62,016 nucleotides of DNA from CALRBF01 sp964646465 (GTDB taxonomy: Bacteria; Patescibacteriota; Minisyncoccia; SW-4-49-11), in assembly GCA_964646465.1 (NCBI GenBank), contig CAZYEN010000039.1, forward strand, positions 1-62,016, given 5' to 3'. Below the pieces are notes generated by a model. The model made no database searches and had not been told where the DNA came from. It saw nothing but the letters and a program-made list of their open reading frames with translations. This document shows positions 16,510 to 24,504 of the stretch, one piece after another. How positions within the stretch are numbered: position 1 is the first letter of the stretch; each line of letters starts with the position of its first letter. Made by a program: the position numbers and the translations under genes.

Positions 16510-16764
16510 CTATAACCAATAGTTAACAATCCCAAAAGCTGTGATAATTGTAAAGACTATAGTATTGACTAACATGCCTACTTGTCCAGCTTGCTTGAAG
16601 GCTTGCCAAGATGAATATAGCCAAAATGGTTGGGCTAATAAGTTAAGTACAAGACCTAGTTGTGGGACTTTTAATGCTATAGCTAATTGACCTCCTAATG
16701 TGAAGGCCGGCAATAAAAACTGAGATAAAATATTAAATATTTTTTTTGATTGTTTCGATTTCAT
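16510..16764 (-). CDS. Small three-helix membrane protein (SemiSWEET/PQ-loop-like?)
   Basis: 84 residues. A basic N-terminus (MKSKQSKKIFN) is followed by three hydrophobic segments: about 12-30, 32-52 (KVPQLGLVLNLLAQPFWLY) and 60-82. The KVPQLG turn between helices and the three-helix size recall PQ-loop or SemiSWEET proteins, which dimerise into sugar transporters, but the match is weak. It is a single gene on the minus strand between a pseudogene and the HD gene. No other clue to function. Confidence 0.5.
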   Translation of the reverse strand: MKSKQSKKIFNILSQFLLPAFTLGGQLAIALKVPQLGLVLNLLAQPFWLYSSWQAFKQAGQVGMLVNTIVFTIITAFGIVNYWL

Positions 16765-16854
16765 AGTATATTTAATGTAAGCATTTTAAGTATAACACGT
16801 ATTATGGTCTTTTTCATGGTATACTTACAAATATTCAGAATACATATTTACATT

Positions 16855-17490
16855 ATGCTAAAAAAATCTCTACTCAAAATTATGAATCTAGTGAATAATT
16901 TCAAAAGAATTGAAAGAACAGTTTATGTAGCAAATACCGACCCAAAACGGTTTGAAAATGATGCTGAGCATTCCTATGAGTTAGCTTTAGTGGCATGGTA
17001 TCTCAATAATTCTTTTAATATTGGTCTTGATACTAACTTATTGCTAAAATATGCCTTGGTTCACGACCTTGTAGAGACTAAAACCGGAGATTTTGATGGA
17101 TATATGTATAAAAATAACCCTAATTTTGAAAAGGAAAAATTAGAAAATGAAATAAAGGCTTTAGAAAAAATTCAAAGTGAATTTTCAGAATTCTCAGAGA
17201 TGAATACCAGTTTAAAAGAATATGAAGACTTGGGATCACCAGAAGCAAAATTTATCTATGCATTAGATAAATTAATTGCCCAAGTTGGTGTAGCAGAAAT
17301 AGATAAAAGAACTTTTGCAGATTGTGGTATTTCATATAATTCAGCTCAAGATATTTGGAATAGGAAGCTCACAAAAGATCCTTTTGTATATAAATTATTA
17401 CAAGAATTTGTTATTGAGTGGAAAAAAAAAGATAATTATTTTGCAGAGAAAGATTTTATTCCTACATATAAGAATAAGAGAGGTAAATAA
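16855..17490 (+). CDS. HD-domain phosphohydrolase (YfbR-like)
   Basis: 211 residues from the ATG at 16855. The in-frame codons upstream are hydrophobic and lie in the intergenic leader. NDAEHSYELALVAWYL (His39) and KYALVHDLVE (His70-Asp71) are the metal-binding His and HD pair of the HD superfamily, in the spacing of YfbR-type 5'-deoxynucleotidases. A later FIYALDKLIAQVG supplies the third Asp. The likely role is dephosphorylation of deoxynucleotides in pool control or salvage. A NUDIX gene follows 69 bp downstream and could act on the same nucleotide pool. A truncated second copy lies at 16284-16475. Confidence 0.85.
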   Translation: MLKKSLLKIMNLVNNFKRIERTVYVANTDPKRFENDAEHSYELALVAWYLNNSFNIGLDTNLLLKYALVHDLVETKTGDFDGYMYKNNPNFEKEKLENEIKALEKIQSEFSEFSEMNTSLKEYEDLGSPEAKFIYALDKLIAQVGVAEIDKRTFADCGISYNSAQDIWNRKLTKDPFVYKLLQEFVIEWKKKDNYFAEKDFIPTYKNKRGK

Positions 17491-17559
17491 GTATATAAAA
17501 AAACCTTATCTGATTTATTTTATATGATATAATAATACTATTACTATTTATATCTAGGT

Positions 17560-17994
17560 ATGTCTGAAAGATTTCTTCCCTATGCTGCAGTTTGGGTACT
17601 CGTTTACAATGAAAAGCAAGAAATATGTCTCCTAAGAAGATTCAATACGGGGTATATTGATGGGACTTATACGGTACCTGCGGGACATCTAGAGGGGGGT
17701 GAGAGTTTACAACAAGGAGCTCATCGTGAAGCTCTCGAAGAAATAGGAATTACTATTATAGATAGCAAATTGGTACATACTGCCTATCGTGAAAGAAAAA
17801 ATGATAGAATTTATATTGATATATTCTTTGAAGTTTTAGCGTATCAGGGAGAAGTATATAATGCTGAGCCAAATAAATGTGATGAGATTATTTGGGTGAA
17901 TAAAGAAAACTTACCATCTGCAATGGCACCTAGCCTGAGATATGCTCTGGAAGCTATATTCAATGGAGACATTTATTCTGAGTATGTGGAGTAG
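17560..17994 (+). CDS. NUDIX hydrolase
   Basis: 144 residues. The NUDIX box is complete: G42-HLEGG-E-SLQQGAH-REALEEIG matches GX5EX7REUXEEXGU. NUDIX enzymes cleave nucleoside diphosphates linked to another group, often as sanitising or salvage enzymes. The N-terminal AAVWVLVYNEKQEICLLRRF is the usual beta-strand start. The substrate cannot be told. It lies on the plus strand between the HD phosphohydrolase and a small orphan unit. A TATAAT-like box lies about 30 bp upstream. Confidence 0.92.
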   Translation: MSERFLPYAAVWVLVYNEKQEICLLRRFNTGYIDGTYTVPAGHLEGGESLQQGAHREALEEIGITIIDSKLVHTAYRERKNDRIYIDIFFEVLAYQGEVYNAEPNKCDEIIWVNKENLPSAMAPSLRYALEAIFNGDIYSEYVE

Positions 17995-18005
17995 AAGATA
18001 AATCG

Positions 18006-18034
18006 TTTACAAAGTCTTATTTTTGTGTTATGTA
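18006..18034 (+). promoter_or_regulatory. Promoter/operator copy 1
   Basis: TTTACA (18006-18011), 17-nt spacer, TATGTA (18029-18034), then an inverted repeat AAGGGT-CTTCT-ACCCTT (18037-18053) across the predicted start site and GAGGT as Shine-Dalgarno. Nearly the same block occurs at 18592. Confidence 0.65.
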
Positions 18035-18065
18035 TTAAGGGTCTTCTACCCTTGAGGTAATTTCA

Positions 18066-18278
18066 ATGTCTTTTACAGTCAAAAAACATTCTACAGATGA
18101 AGTTCTGAGGTTTATTAGAACTAATGAAAAATATGCCATGATTTCATTACTCCATCATGACTTTGGATTTAACTTCAGTGATGTCTTGGAAAGTATGATA
18201 AATAATACAAACACACCGGAAGACGTTAGAGATACTGCTAATCAGATGTGTCACCATGAATGGACTCGAGATTGGTGA
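18066..18278 (+). CDS. Small orphan protein (70 aa)
   Basis: 70 residues, soluble and acidic, with several His and Asp residues (LLHHDFGFNFSDVLESM, later MCHHEWTRDW). No family recognised. A GAGGT Shine-Dalgarno sequence lies 7 bases before the ATG, which is unusual here, since the core genes lack one. The gene is a closed unit: shared promoter/operator block upstream, hairpin terminator 26 bp downstream. Its promoter twin drives the orphan at 18651, so the two are probably controlled together. Confidence 0.65.
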   Translation: MSFTVKKHSTDEVLRFIRTNEKYAMISLLHHDFGFNFSDVLESMINNTNTPEDVRDTANQMCHHEWTRDW

Positions 18279-18304
18279 TACTTCTACAAGTTAAATACAA
18301 TTTT

Positions 18305-18332
18305 CTCAATCATTCAATGATTGAGATTTTTT
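18305..18332 (+). terminator. Terminator of the 18066 gene
   Basis: Perfect 9-bp stem CTCAATCAT/ATGATTGAG with the 3-nt loop TCA, followed by ATTTTTTC. Confidence 0.85.
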
Positions 18333-18591
18333 CTATTTTCTTAGGGGGGACTGAAATGTCTCCTCTACAAAGTGGAGAGATAAACCCTCCGCTACGAAAT
18401 TCATAATTCGTAATTTATTTTTCCACCCCGTCCAGCAAAGCTGTCCACCCCTCAAGAGGGGAATTTAGTTCAATCAAACTCCCCCACTTGTCTACCGTAG
18501 GTGGAAAGGAGGACAGTTATTTTGTCTCTCTTTGTCTGCCTGTGGTAGAAATGGAGGGAGTACCCGCAGGGGGAGGGTGGACAAGAAGTTG
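18333..18591. repeat. Gene-free stretch with palindromic repeats
   Basis: No gene. At 18422-18468 is repeat type A: TCCACCCCGT, hairpin CAGC-AAA-GCTG, then CCACCCCTCAAGAGGGGAAT. An inverted copy lies at 54721-54763. At 18553-18582 is a weak, inverted copy of type B (contains ACCCGCAGGG). Other short palindromes (around 18360-18385) fill the rest. Confidence 0.7.
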
Positions 18592-18620
18592 TTTACAATA
18601 TTTTATTTCTGTGTTATATA
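18592..18620 (+). promoter_or_regulatory. Promoter/operator copy 2
   Basis: TTTACA (18592-18597), 17-nt spacer, TATATA (18615-18620), then AAGGGT-TGTCT-ACCTTT (18623-18639) and GAGGT. It matches copy 1 at 18006 in boxes, spacing and inverted repeat, and the only stem change keeps a G-T pair. Confidence 0.65.
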
Positions 18621-18650
18621 TTAAGGGTTGTCTACCTTTGAGGTGATATA

Positions 18651-18956
18651 GTGAAAATACCACCATTTGTAAAAATAGATGATCATTTATATATAAATAC
18701 TTGTGTAGTTGATTGTATTAACCTCGGATTACAAATATTAGGGGGGGGATACATATCTAAAGATATAGGGATACTATATAGAAATCAAGTAATAATAGAT
18801 GTTTTTGCTAGACGTTATATATACTTTCTATTATCCCCTGAATCAGAGATCAGTAAAATAATTTTAAATTTATCATTAAGTTTAAATAAAAAATTTTTAC
18901 GAGAGTTGTTTTCTACATTTTATCGTACATATATATTTACAAAAAATGATTGTTAA
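18651..18956 (+). CDS. Small orphan protein (101 aa)
   Basis: 101 residues from a GTG preceded by GAGGTGA. No family recognised. Features are an early Cys pair (NTCVVDC), a Gly run (LGGGYISK) and a hydrophobic middle (about 57-80) that may touch the membrane. A run of eight G (codons for the Gly run, around 18741-18748) could slip and switch the frame. The gene is a complete unit with the twin promoter/operator and a strong terminator 10 bp after the stop. AT content is like the host, unlike the secreted-protein cassette. Confidence 0.6.
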   Translation: MKIPPFVKIDDHLYINTCVVDCINLGLQILGGGYISKDIGILYRNQVIIDVFARRYIYFLLSPESEISKIILNLSLSLNKKFLRELFSTFYRTYIFTKNDC

Positions 18957-18966
18957 AAATACCCTC

Positions 18967-18990
18967 CCAGCCCCCAAGGGCTGGTTTTTT
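18967..18990 (+). terminator. Terminator of the 18651 gene
   Basis: Perfect 7-bp stem CCAGCCC/GGGCTGG, four-base loop, six T and a second T-run. Confidence 0.9.
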
Positions 18991-19149
18991 CTTGCTTTTT
19001 TTTCGTAGGGCTTTTGTCCCTCCTATTATTTCTTTTAAAGAGATATTAGGAGGGGGTAACCTTTCAGTCGCCCGAAATCCACCTCCGGCACTTCGTGCCA
19101 CCTCCTCCAAAAGAGGACAAAATTAACTGTCTCCCGATCTTCAATCCGA
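18991..19149. repeat. Palindromic repeat stretch, type B copy 1
   Basis: No gene. At 19076-19119: AATCCACCTCC, hairpin GGCAC-TTC-GTGCC, ACCTCCTCC, AAAAGAGGACA. The same frame with a different but still paired hairpin lies at 51251-51292. CCTCCTA...TAGGAGG (about 19020-19055) is another palindrome, and TTTCAGTCGCC repeats part of 54654-54664. Confidence 0.7.
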
Positions 19150-19752
19150 CTATCGCCTATTCTTAAAGGCAGCAATGAGGGTGTCTTGATCAACATATTC
19201 TAGTAAAGTTCCATTAGCTAGTCCCCTACCTAGGCTACTGATATTGCCTTTAAATGATTTGAGTTGTTGCCTAATATATTGAGCTGTTCTATCTCCTTGT
19301 GCGGTGGGGCTTGTGGCTATGATGATATCTTGTATGTGTTCAGTTTTAATTCTGTGTAATAATTCACTAATATGTAAATCCTCCGGTTGTGAGGCTTTGA
19401 GCGGGTCTATTACTCCCCCGAGGACATGGTATCTTCCGTTATATATTTCAGTTCTCTCAATTTGTAATATATCTTCAGCATATTCTACAACACAGATTGT
19501 ACCTGTGTCTCTAATTTCATTATTACAAATATTACAAATATCACCTTCAGCAGTATTATAACAAATTTTACATTGCCTAACTAATGTCTTGATTTTGTGT
19601 ATTTCCTTAGCTAATTTGGTAAGATAAGTTTGATCTTGATTGATTAACCAATAGGCATATCTAGTGGCAGTTTTTCTGCCTACTCCTGGGAATTGTCTAA
19701 TATCTTCAATTAGCTCATTAACTGAGGCTGGTGGAGTTATTTTACGTTGCAT
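19150..19752 (-). CDS. recR: Recombination mediator RecR
   Basis: 200 residues, the family length. RecR with RecO/RecF loads RecA onto gapped DNA. Visible are the N-terminal HhH (FPGVGRKTATRYAYWL), the four-Cys zinc finger CKICYNTAEGDICNIC, the Toprim start VVEYAEDI and the C-terminal GLANGTLLEYVDQDTL. The last block usually has GxPVGGDLEY; here ANGT replaces VGGD, a modest divergence. It follows dnaB with a 2-bp gap and is the last gene of a long minus-strand series. Confidence 0.96.
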   Translation of the reverse strand: MQRKITPPASVNELIEDIRQFPGVGRKTATRYAYWLINQDQTYLTKLAKEIHKIKTLVRQCKICYNTAEGDICNICNNEIRDTGTICVVEYAEDILQIERTEIYNGRYHVLGGVIDPLKASQPEDLHISELLHRIKTEHIQDIIIATSPTAQGDRTAQYIRQQLKSFKGNISSLGRGLANGTLLEYVDQDTLIAAFKNRR

Positions 19753-19754
19753 AA

Positions 19755-21146
19755 TTATTCATTATTTTGCTGATGTCTATAATCTAAATTAACAAAGGTA
19801 GCATATTCTTTTTTGAACCCTAATTTAACCTTACCGATTGGTCCATTTCTTTGTTTGGCGATATGAATTTCAGCTATACCTTTATTTTCAGTGTCTGGAT
19901 TTTCTCTCTCTTCTCTATATATAAACAACACAACATCGGCATCTTGCTCAATCGAACCCGACTCTCTTAAGTCAGATAGTCTGGGAATTTGTGGTGAGCG
20001 ACTTTCTACCGAACGAGATAACTGAGATAATGCTATTACTGGAACATTGAATTCTCGGGCTAAACTCTTGAGAGATCTTGATATTTCTGATACTTGTTGT
20101 ACAACATTATCTGTTCTTAGACTTGATTCCATAAGTTGTAAATAATCTATTACAATTAAGCCTAACTCTTCTACTTCAGACATAATTCTCCTCAAAACAG
20201 CTCTCATTTTCATAACACTATTTCCTGGACTATCTTCGATAAAAAGTTGAGATTTTGACAAAGAATCAAGTGCTGGAGCTAATTGTTCAAAATCCTGTGA
20301 ATGTAATTTACCAGTCTTCATTTTGAATAAATCTACTTTTGCCTCGGAGCTTATCAATCTATCTACCACCTCTTCTTTTGACATTTCAAGACTAAAAAAA
20401 ACTGCTCCCTTGCCTGAGGTCATAGCTACATTTTTTATGATTTCAAGAGCTAAAGATGTTTTACCGACTGAGGGACGAGCAGCTAATATAATAAGGTTGG
20501 ATGGTTGAAGTCCTCCAAGAGAATTGTCTAAGGAGTCAAATCCAGTTTTGACTCCCTTCATTCCAATTCCATTATTATGGACATCATCAATCCTATCGAA
20601 AGCATCATGAAGTGCATCGCTCATTTTTACATATTCTTGCTTTACTACTTTTTGAGCTACACTAAACACTGCTTGCTCTGCTTGGTCTAGTACATGGTCA
20701 ATTTCTTGGGTTTCATCAAAACCTAATTCCACAATAGAAGAGCCAACTGCTATTAATTTTCTTAAGGTTGATTTGTGTTTTACAGTGTAAGAATAATGTT
20801 CTATATGTGCTGAAGAGGGAACTAAGTCTACTAGATTAGCTAAATACTCCTCTCCCCCAATTTCCTCTAACTTTTCAATTAATTCTAGTTTATGACTGAC
20901 GGTAAGTAAATCTATTGGCTCTTTTTTATTAAATAACTCTAATATCATCTGATAAATGAGTCCATTTTTTTCATAATAAAAATCTTCCGGAGTAAGTATA
21001 TCTACAATTTTTATCAAAACATCTGATTCAATTAGAATTGCTCCTAAAACAGATTCTTCCATATCAACCGCCTGAGGTGGAATTTTATTATGTAATACTG
21101 GTGATTTTTCTTTATAGTCTTTAGATTTTTTTCTTGTTTCTGCCAT
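19755..21146 (-). CDS. dnaB: Replicative DNA helicase DnaB
   Basis: 463 residues, the usual size. Hexameric 5'-3' helicase of the replication fork. The N-terminal domain begins PPQAVDMEESVLGAIL. The RecA-like motor has AARPSVGKTSLALEI (Walker A), FFSLEMSKEEV (H1a region), LIVIDYLQLM (Walker B) and the sensor region LSQLSRSVESR; SDLRESGSIEQDADVV follows. No intein is present. It lies between argS and recR in the housekeeping series. Confidence 0.97.
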   Translation of the reverse strand: MAETRKKSKDYKEKSPVLHNKIPPQAVDMEESVLGAILIESDVLIKIVDILTPEDFYYEKNGLIYQMILELFNKKEPIDLLTVSHKLELIEKLEEIGGEEYLANLVDLVPSSAHIEHYSYTVKHKSTLRKLIAVGSSIVELGFDETQEIDHVLDQAEQAVFSVAQKVVKQEYVKMSDALHDAFDRIDDVHNNGIGMKGVKTGFDSLDNSLGGLQPSNLIILAARPSVGKTSLALEIIKNVAMTSGKGAVFFSLEMSKEEVVDRLISSEAKVDLFKMKTGKLHSQDFEQLAPALDSLSKSQLFIEDSPGNSVMKMRAVLRRIMSEVEELGLIVIDYLQLMESSLRTDNVVQQVSEISRSLKSLAREFNVPVIALSQLSRSVESRSPQIPRLSDLRESGSIEQDADVVLFIYREERENPDTENKGIAEIHIAKQRNGPIGKVKLGFKKEYATFVNLDYRHQQNNE

Positions 21147-21151
21147 AGTCT

Positions 21152-22846
21152 TTACATTTCATCTAAAGTTTGAATACTTAATAATGCTAGTCCTGTTTTA
21201 ATTATAAGATTTACTCTTTCTAATAAATATAATTTATTATTTTTAGATTCTAAATTAGATTCTTTTAGAATAGGATTAGAGTGATAATATGAGTTTATCA
21301 TTTCTGCCAATTCATATAAATAGTGTGCTATAAAGGCAGGATCATATTCTTTAGCAGCTTGATCTCTGATTTCTGAAAATTTAGCTAATTTTAAGATTAT
21401 ATTTTTTTCAACTGGATTCAAATCTTGGTCTTCAAAATACTTTGGAGTAATACCTGATTTATTTAGAATAGACTGAATACGAGCATAGGTATAAAGTATA
21501 TAAGGTCCAGTTTTTCCTGTGAGACTAATAGATGAATTGATGTCAAAAACAATATCTTTTTTAGTTGAAATAGATAAAATATAATACATATAGCTTGCTT
21601 TGGCTATAATTTGTACTCTTTTCTCTATTTCTGATTGCTCTAATCGAGTGTCTTTGAAATATATTTCTTGAACTTTGTCTTCAATTTCTTGAATTAAAGG
21701 GTCAGCATTGACTATCGTTCCCTTTCTAGAACTCATTTTACCCTCTGGTAGACGAAATAGTCCATATCCAATATGATATAGCCCTTCTTGTTTTATTCCA
21801 AGCTGTTTAGCTATTGCAAAGATTTGCTGGAATTGTAAGTTTTGAGAGAAATCAGTGATATAAATAAGATTATCCGAATTATAACATTGTGACTTTTCTG
21901 AGAGTCTATATTTTAATAAAGCTAAATCCTGAGTTATATACAGAGCTGTACCTTGTGATCTTAAAAGAATTTTATTAGGTAAATTATATTCTTCTAAATC
22001 AGCATAAATATAATTATCTGTTGAATGTTGTTTGAATACACCTCTATCTAAACCATTCAATACAATTTCTTTACCCTGTTTATAAATATCCGATTCATAA
22101 ATATGCTCATCAAATGAAGTGCCTAGTTTTTTATAAGTCTGTTGCTGCCCTTCTATCACCCAATTTCTTAATTTTAACCAAATATCATACCAATATTTAT
22201 CGCCATTTTCCCATTTGCTTAATATTTCTTGCGCTTCATCGATGAATTCAGGGTTTTCCTCTAGTTTATTCTCAAATTCAATATATAAATCACCAGCATA
22301 ATGATCAGATTTTACATTTGGTACTTCATCTTTATGAAACTTATCATAAATTAACATCATTTTAGCAACCGCAATTCCTCTATCATTAATAATTTCAGTT
22401 TTAATAACTTGATGACCTTGAGATTGTAAAATATTATAAATAGCTTCTCCAATTGCAATATTACGAATATGACCTAAATGCAAAGGTTTATTAGTATTGG
22501 GGGAGGCAAATTCTAAAGTTATTTTTTTTCTTTGTTCTTCAGATAACTGAGCTGGAGTATCTAGTAACGTATTCCAAACTAAATAAGAAGTTTTTAGTCT
22601 CAAATTTAAATAAGCTCCTACTATATTTACTTCTTGAATATAATCTACCTGTTCTAAAGCCAACTTTAGCTGATATGCAATTTCTTGAGGTGATCTTTTG
22701 AGAATTTTAGCAAAGGCAAAGCAAGGTATGGCTAAATCTCCAAATTGTGAATTAGGATATTCAAATTCAATTACAAATTGATTATCTATATCCAATATTG
22801 TGCGAATTTGTATTGCTAAATCATCTTTTATCCTATACAATCCCAT
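21152..22846 (-). CDS. argS: Arginyl-tRNA synthetase
   Basis: 564 residues. Class I synthetase charging tRNA-Arg. The N-terminal Add-1 domain is present (DLAIPCFAFAK), the HIGH motif reads KPLHLGHIRN, and the KMSKS region reads GKMSSRKGTIV. The C-terminal DALR anticodon domain contains GPYILYTYARIQSIL and LYELAEMINSYYH. The size is at the lower end of the family (about 550-580). It lies 3 bp after rseP and 5 bp before dnaB, so translation is probably coupled. Confidence 0.97.
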   Translation of the reverse strand: MGLYRIKDDLAIQIRTILDIDNQFVIEFEYPNSQFGDLAIPCFAFAKILKRSPQEIAYQLKLALEQVDYIQEVNIVGAYLNLRLKTSYLVWNTLLDTPAQLSEEQRKKITLEFASPNTNKPLHLGHIRNIAIGEAIYNILQSQGHQVIKTEIINDRGIAVAKMMLIYDKFHKDEVPNVKSDHYAGDLYIEFENKLEENPEFIDEAQEILSKWENGDKYWYDIWLKLRNWVIEGQQQTYKKLGTSFDEHIYESDIYKQGKEIVLNGLDRGVFKQHSTDNYIYADLEEYNLPNKILLRSQGTALYITQDLALLKYRLSEKSQCYNSDNLIYITDFSQNLQFQQIFAIAKQLGIKQEGLYHIGYGLFRLPEGKMSSRKGTIVNADPLIQEIEDKVQEIYFKDTRLEQSEIEKRVQIIAKASYMYYILSISTKKDIVFDINSSISLTGKTGPYILYTYARIQSILNKSGITPKYFEDQDLNPVEKNIILKLAKFSEIRDQAAKEYDPAFIAHYLYELAEMINSYYHSNPILKESNLESKNNKLYLLERVNLIIKTGLALLSIQTLDEM

Positions 22847-22849
22847 ACT

Positions 22850-23938
22850 CTAAAATAGATTTATAATATCTTTAATTGTAACTAATAAAAATAGTAGCAT
22901 TAGAACACTATATCCTATTATATGAAATTTATTTTCTAGTACTTGACTTACTGGAGACCCCTTAATCCACTCTATGGTGACAAATACTATTCTACCTCCA
23001 TCAAGAGCTGGGATTGGTAAAATATTAAATAAAGCTAAGCTAGTACTAATAAGACCAACAAAAGTAATTATATAGGTAAATCCTAAATCTCTAATATCTC
23101 CAACCACTTGTACTAATCCCACAGGTCCGGTAACATCAGCTTCAGCTGGTAATGGAGCTTGAGTAAATACACTCATTATCATCTGTCCTAATATATAAAG
23201 AGTTGTGCTTATAATCACATATATACGAATAAATGACAATTTGAGAGACTCAAAGAATGAAAATTTCTGCATTCCTGTCAGCTGAGTTGAAATTCCAATA
23301 GCACCTTGCCCCTCAGGTGGATTCTCTCGAGGTTCTAGAGTTTTAGTCAAAGTTTGCGATCCCCTTTCAATTACTATATCTATAGACTGACCTATATTAT
23401 CTTTAATAATATTGTTCAATTCATCTTTATTTACAATTTCTATTCCAGCAATACTTTGTATTTCATCTCCAAATTTTAAGTCTGATTTTTCAGCAGGAGA
23501 GTCTTTAGCAACTGTAGCTATTCTAAATGCAACATTACTATATTTATCAGAATTTATCTCAGAGTCATTAATCACTACTTGAGAACCTAACATCCCAACT
23601 ATAGTAAAGGCTATAACTGCAATAATTATATTCATAATTACTCCGGCTGAGAGAATAGCAATTCGCTGCCATGGTTTTTTAGAAGCAAATGATCTAGGAT
23701 TATCTCTATTATCTCCCTCTTCACCCAGTAGCTTTACATATCCACCAATTGGAAGTAAATTTATATTATATTCAGTTTCACTATTTTTAGGCTTAAAACC
23801 CCAAATTTTAGGAGGAAGACCAAATCCAAATTCTTCCACCTTTACTCCATTCCATTTAGCTACTATAAAATGACCAAATTCATGTCCAATGACAACAATC
23901 ACTAATATCCCTATGAAAAGTATAATTGTGGTTAACAT
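22850..23938 (-). CDS. rseP: Site-2 protease RseP-like (M50)
   Basis: 362 residues. Intramembrane zinc metalloprotease. HEFGH in the first helix is the HExxH zinc motif, and NILPIPALDGG in a late helix gives the third ligand (LDG). Between them lie a membrane helix (about 90-112) and a single PDZ domain (about 130-205, SPAEKSDLKFGDEI). E. coli RseP has two PDZ domains, Bacillus-type enzymes have one. The role is probably regulated intramembrane proteolysis or signal-peptide clearance. No anti-sigma factor is seen nearby. Confidence 0.95.
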   Translation of the reverse strand: MLTTIILFIGILVIVVIGHEFGHFIVAKWNGVKVEEFGFGLPPKIWGFKPKNSETEYNINLLPIGGYVKLLGEEGDNRDNPRSFASKKPWQRIAILSAGVIMNIIIAVIAFTIVGMLGSQVVINDSEINSDKYSNVAFRIATVAKDSPAEKSDLKFGDEIQSIAGIEIVNKDELNNIIKDNIGQSIDIVIERGSQTLTKTLEPRENPPEGQGAIGISTQLTGMQKFSFFESLKLSFIRIYVIISTTLYILGQMIMSVFTQAPLPAEADVTGPVGLVQVVGDIRDLGFTYIITFVGLISTSLALFNILPIPALDGGRIVFVTIEWIKGSPVSQVLENKFHIIGYSVLMLLFLLVTIKDIINLF

Positions 23939-23939
23939 A

Positions 23940-24494
23940 TTATATAGTTAAAATTTGCTGTTCTTTTTTCTTAGAGATAAGCTCTAATTCATTTTGTGAG
24001 TCTTTTGTAAATAAATCAATTTGTTCGAAATCTTTATATTGCTCATCTTCTGAGATTTCTTTATTCTTAAGTTGATTCTTGACATCATTTCTAGCTTCAT
24101 CTCTTACTTGTCTTAATTCAGTTTTAAATTCTTCAGCTTTATGGTTAAGTTCTTTTACCAAAGCTAATCTTCGCTCTTCCGTTGGAACTGGAATAACTAG
24201 TCTTACTCCAGCACTCTCAGAAATTGGATTAAGACCTAAATGAGTTGCTTTTTGCACTGCTTTTTCTATACTAGCAATACTCGATTTATCCCAAGGGGAA
24301 ATTAATATTATTCTAGGCTCTGGAATACTGATTGAAGCAATTTGTTTGAGAGGAGTTGGAGTACCGTAGTATTCAACTAACAGATCATCTATCAAATCTA
24401 TACTAGCTTCCCCGGTTCTTAGTGATTGAATAGCTTTCTTAAAAGATTCTAATGTTTTATTAAACTTATCTTTAATATCTACGGTATTTAACAT
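23940..24494 (-). CDS. frr: Ribosome recycling factor
   Basis: 184 residues, the family length. Splits post-termination ribosomes with EF-G. Typical blocks are ESFKKAIQSLRTGEAS, LLVEYYGTPTPLKQIASIS, EPRIILISPWDKSSI, GLNPISESAGVRLVIPVPTEERR and LVKELNHKAEEFKTELRQVR. It starts one base before the rseP coding region in the same direction, a common association. The leader has no Shine-Dalgarno sequence. Confidence 0.97.
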   Translation of the reverse strand: MLNTVDIKDKFNKTLESFKKAIQSLRTGEASIDLIDDLLVEYYGTPTPLKQIASISIPEPRIILISPWDKSSIASIEKAVQKATHLGLNPISESAGVRLVIPVPTEERRLALVKELNHKAEEFKTELRQVRDEARNDVKNQLKNKEISEDEQYKDFEQIDLFTKDSQNELELISKKKEQQILTI

Positions 24495-24504
24495 ATAATA
24501 TAAA

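Noticed and set aside
18333..19149. CRISPR array in the repeat-rich stretches
   Set aside because: The repeats are few, palindromic and irregularly spaced, without regular spacers or cas genes.
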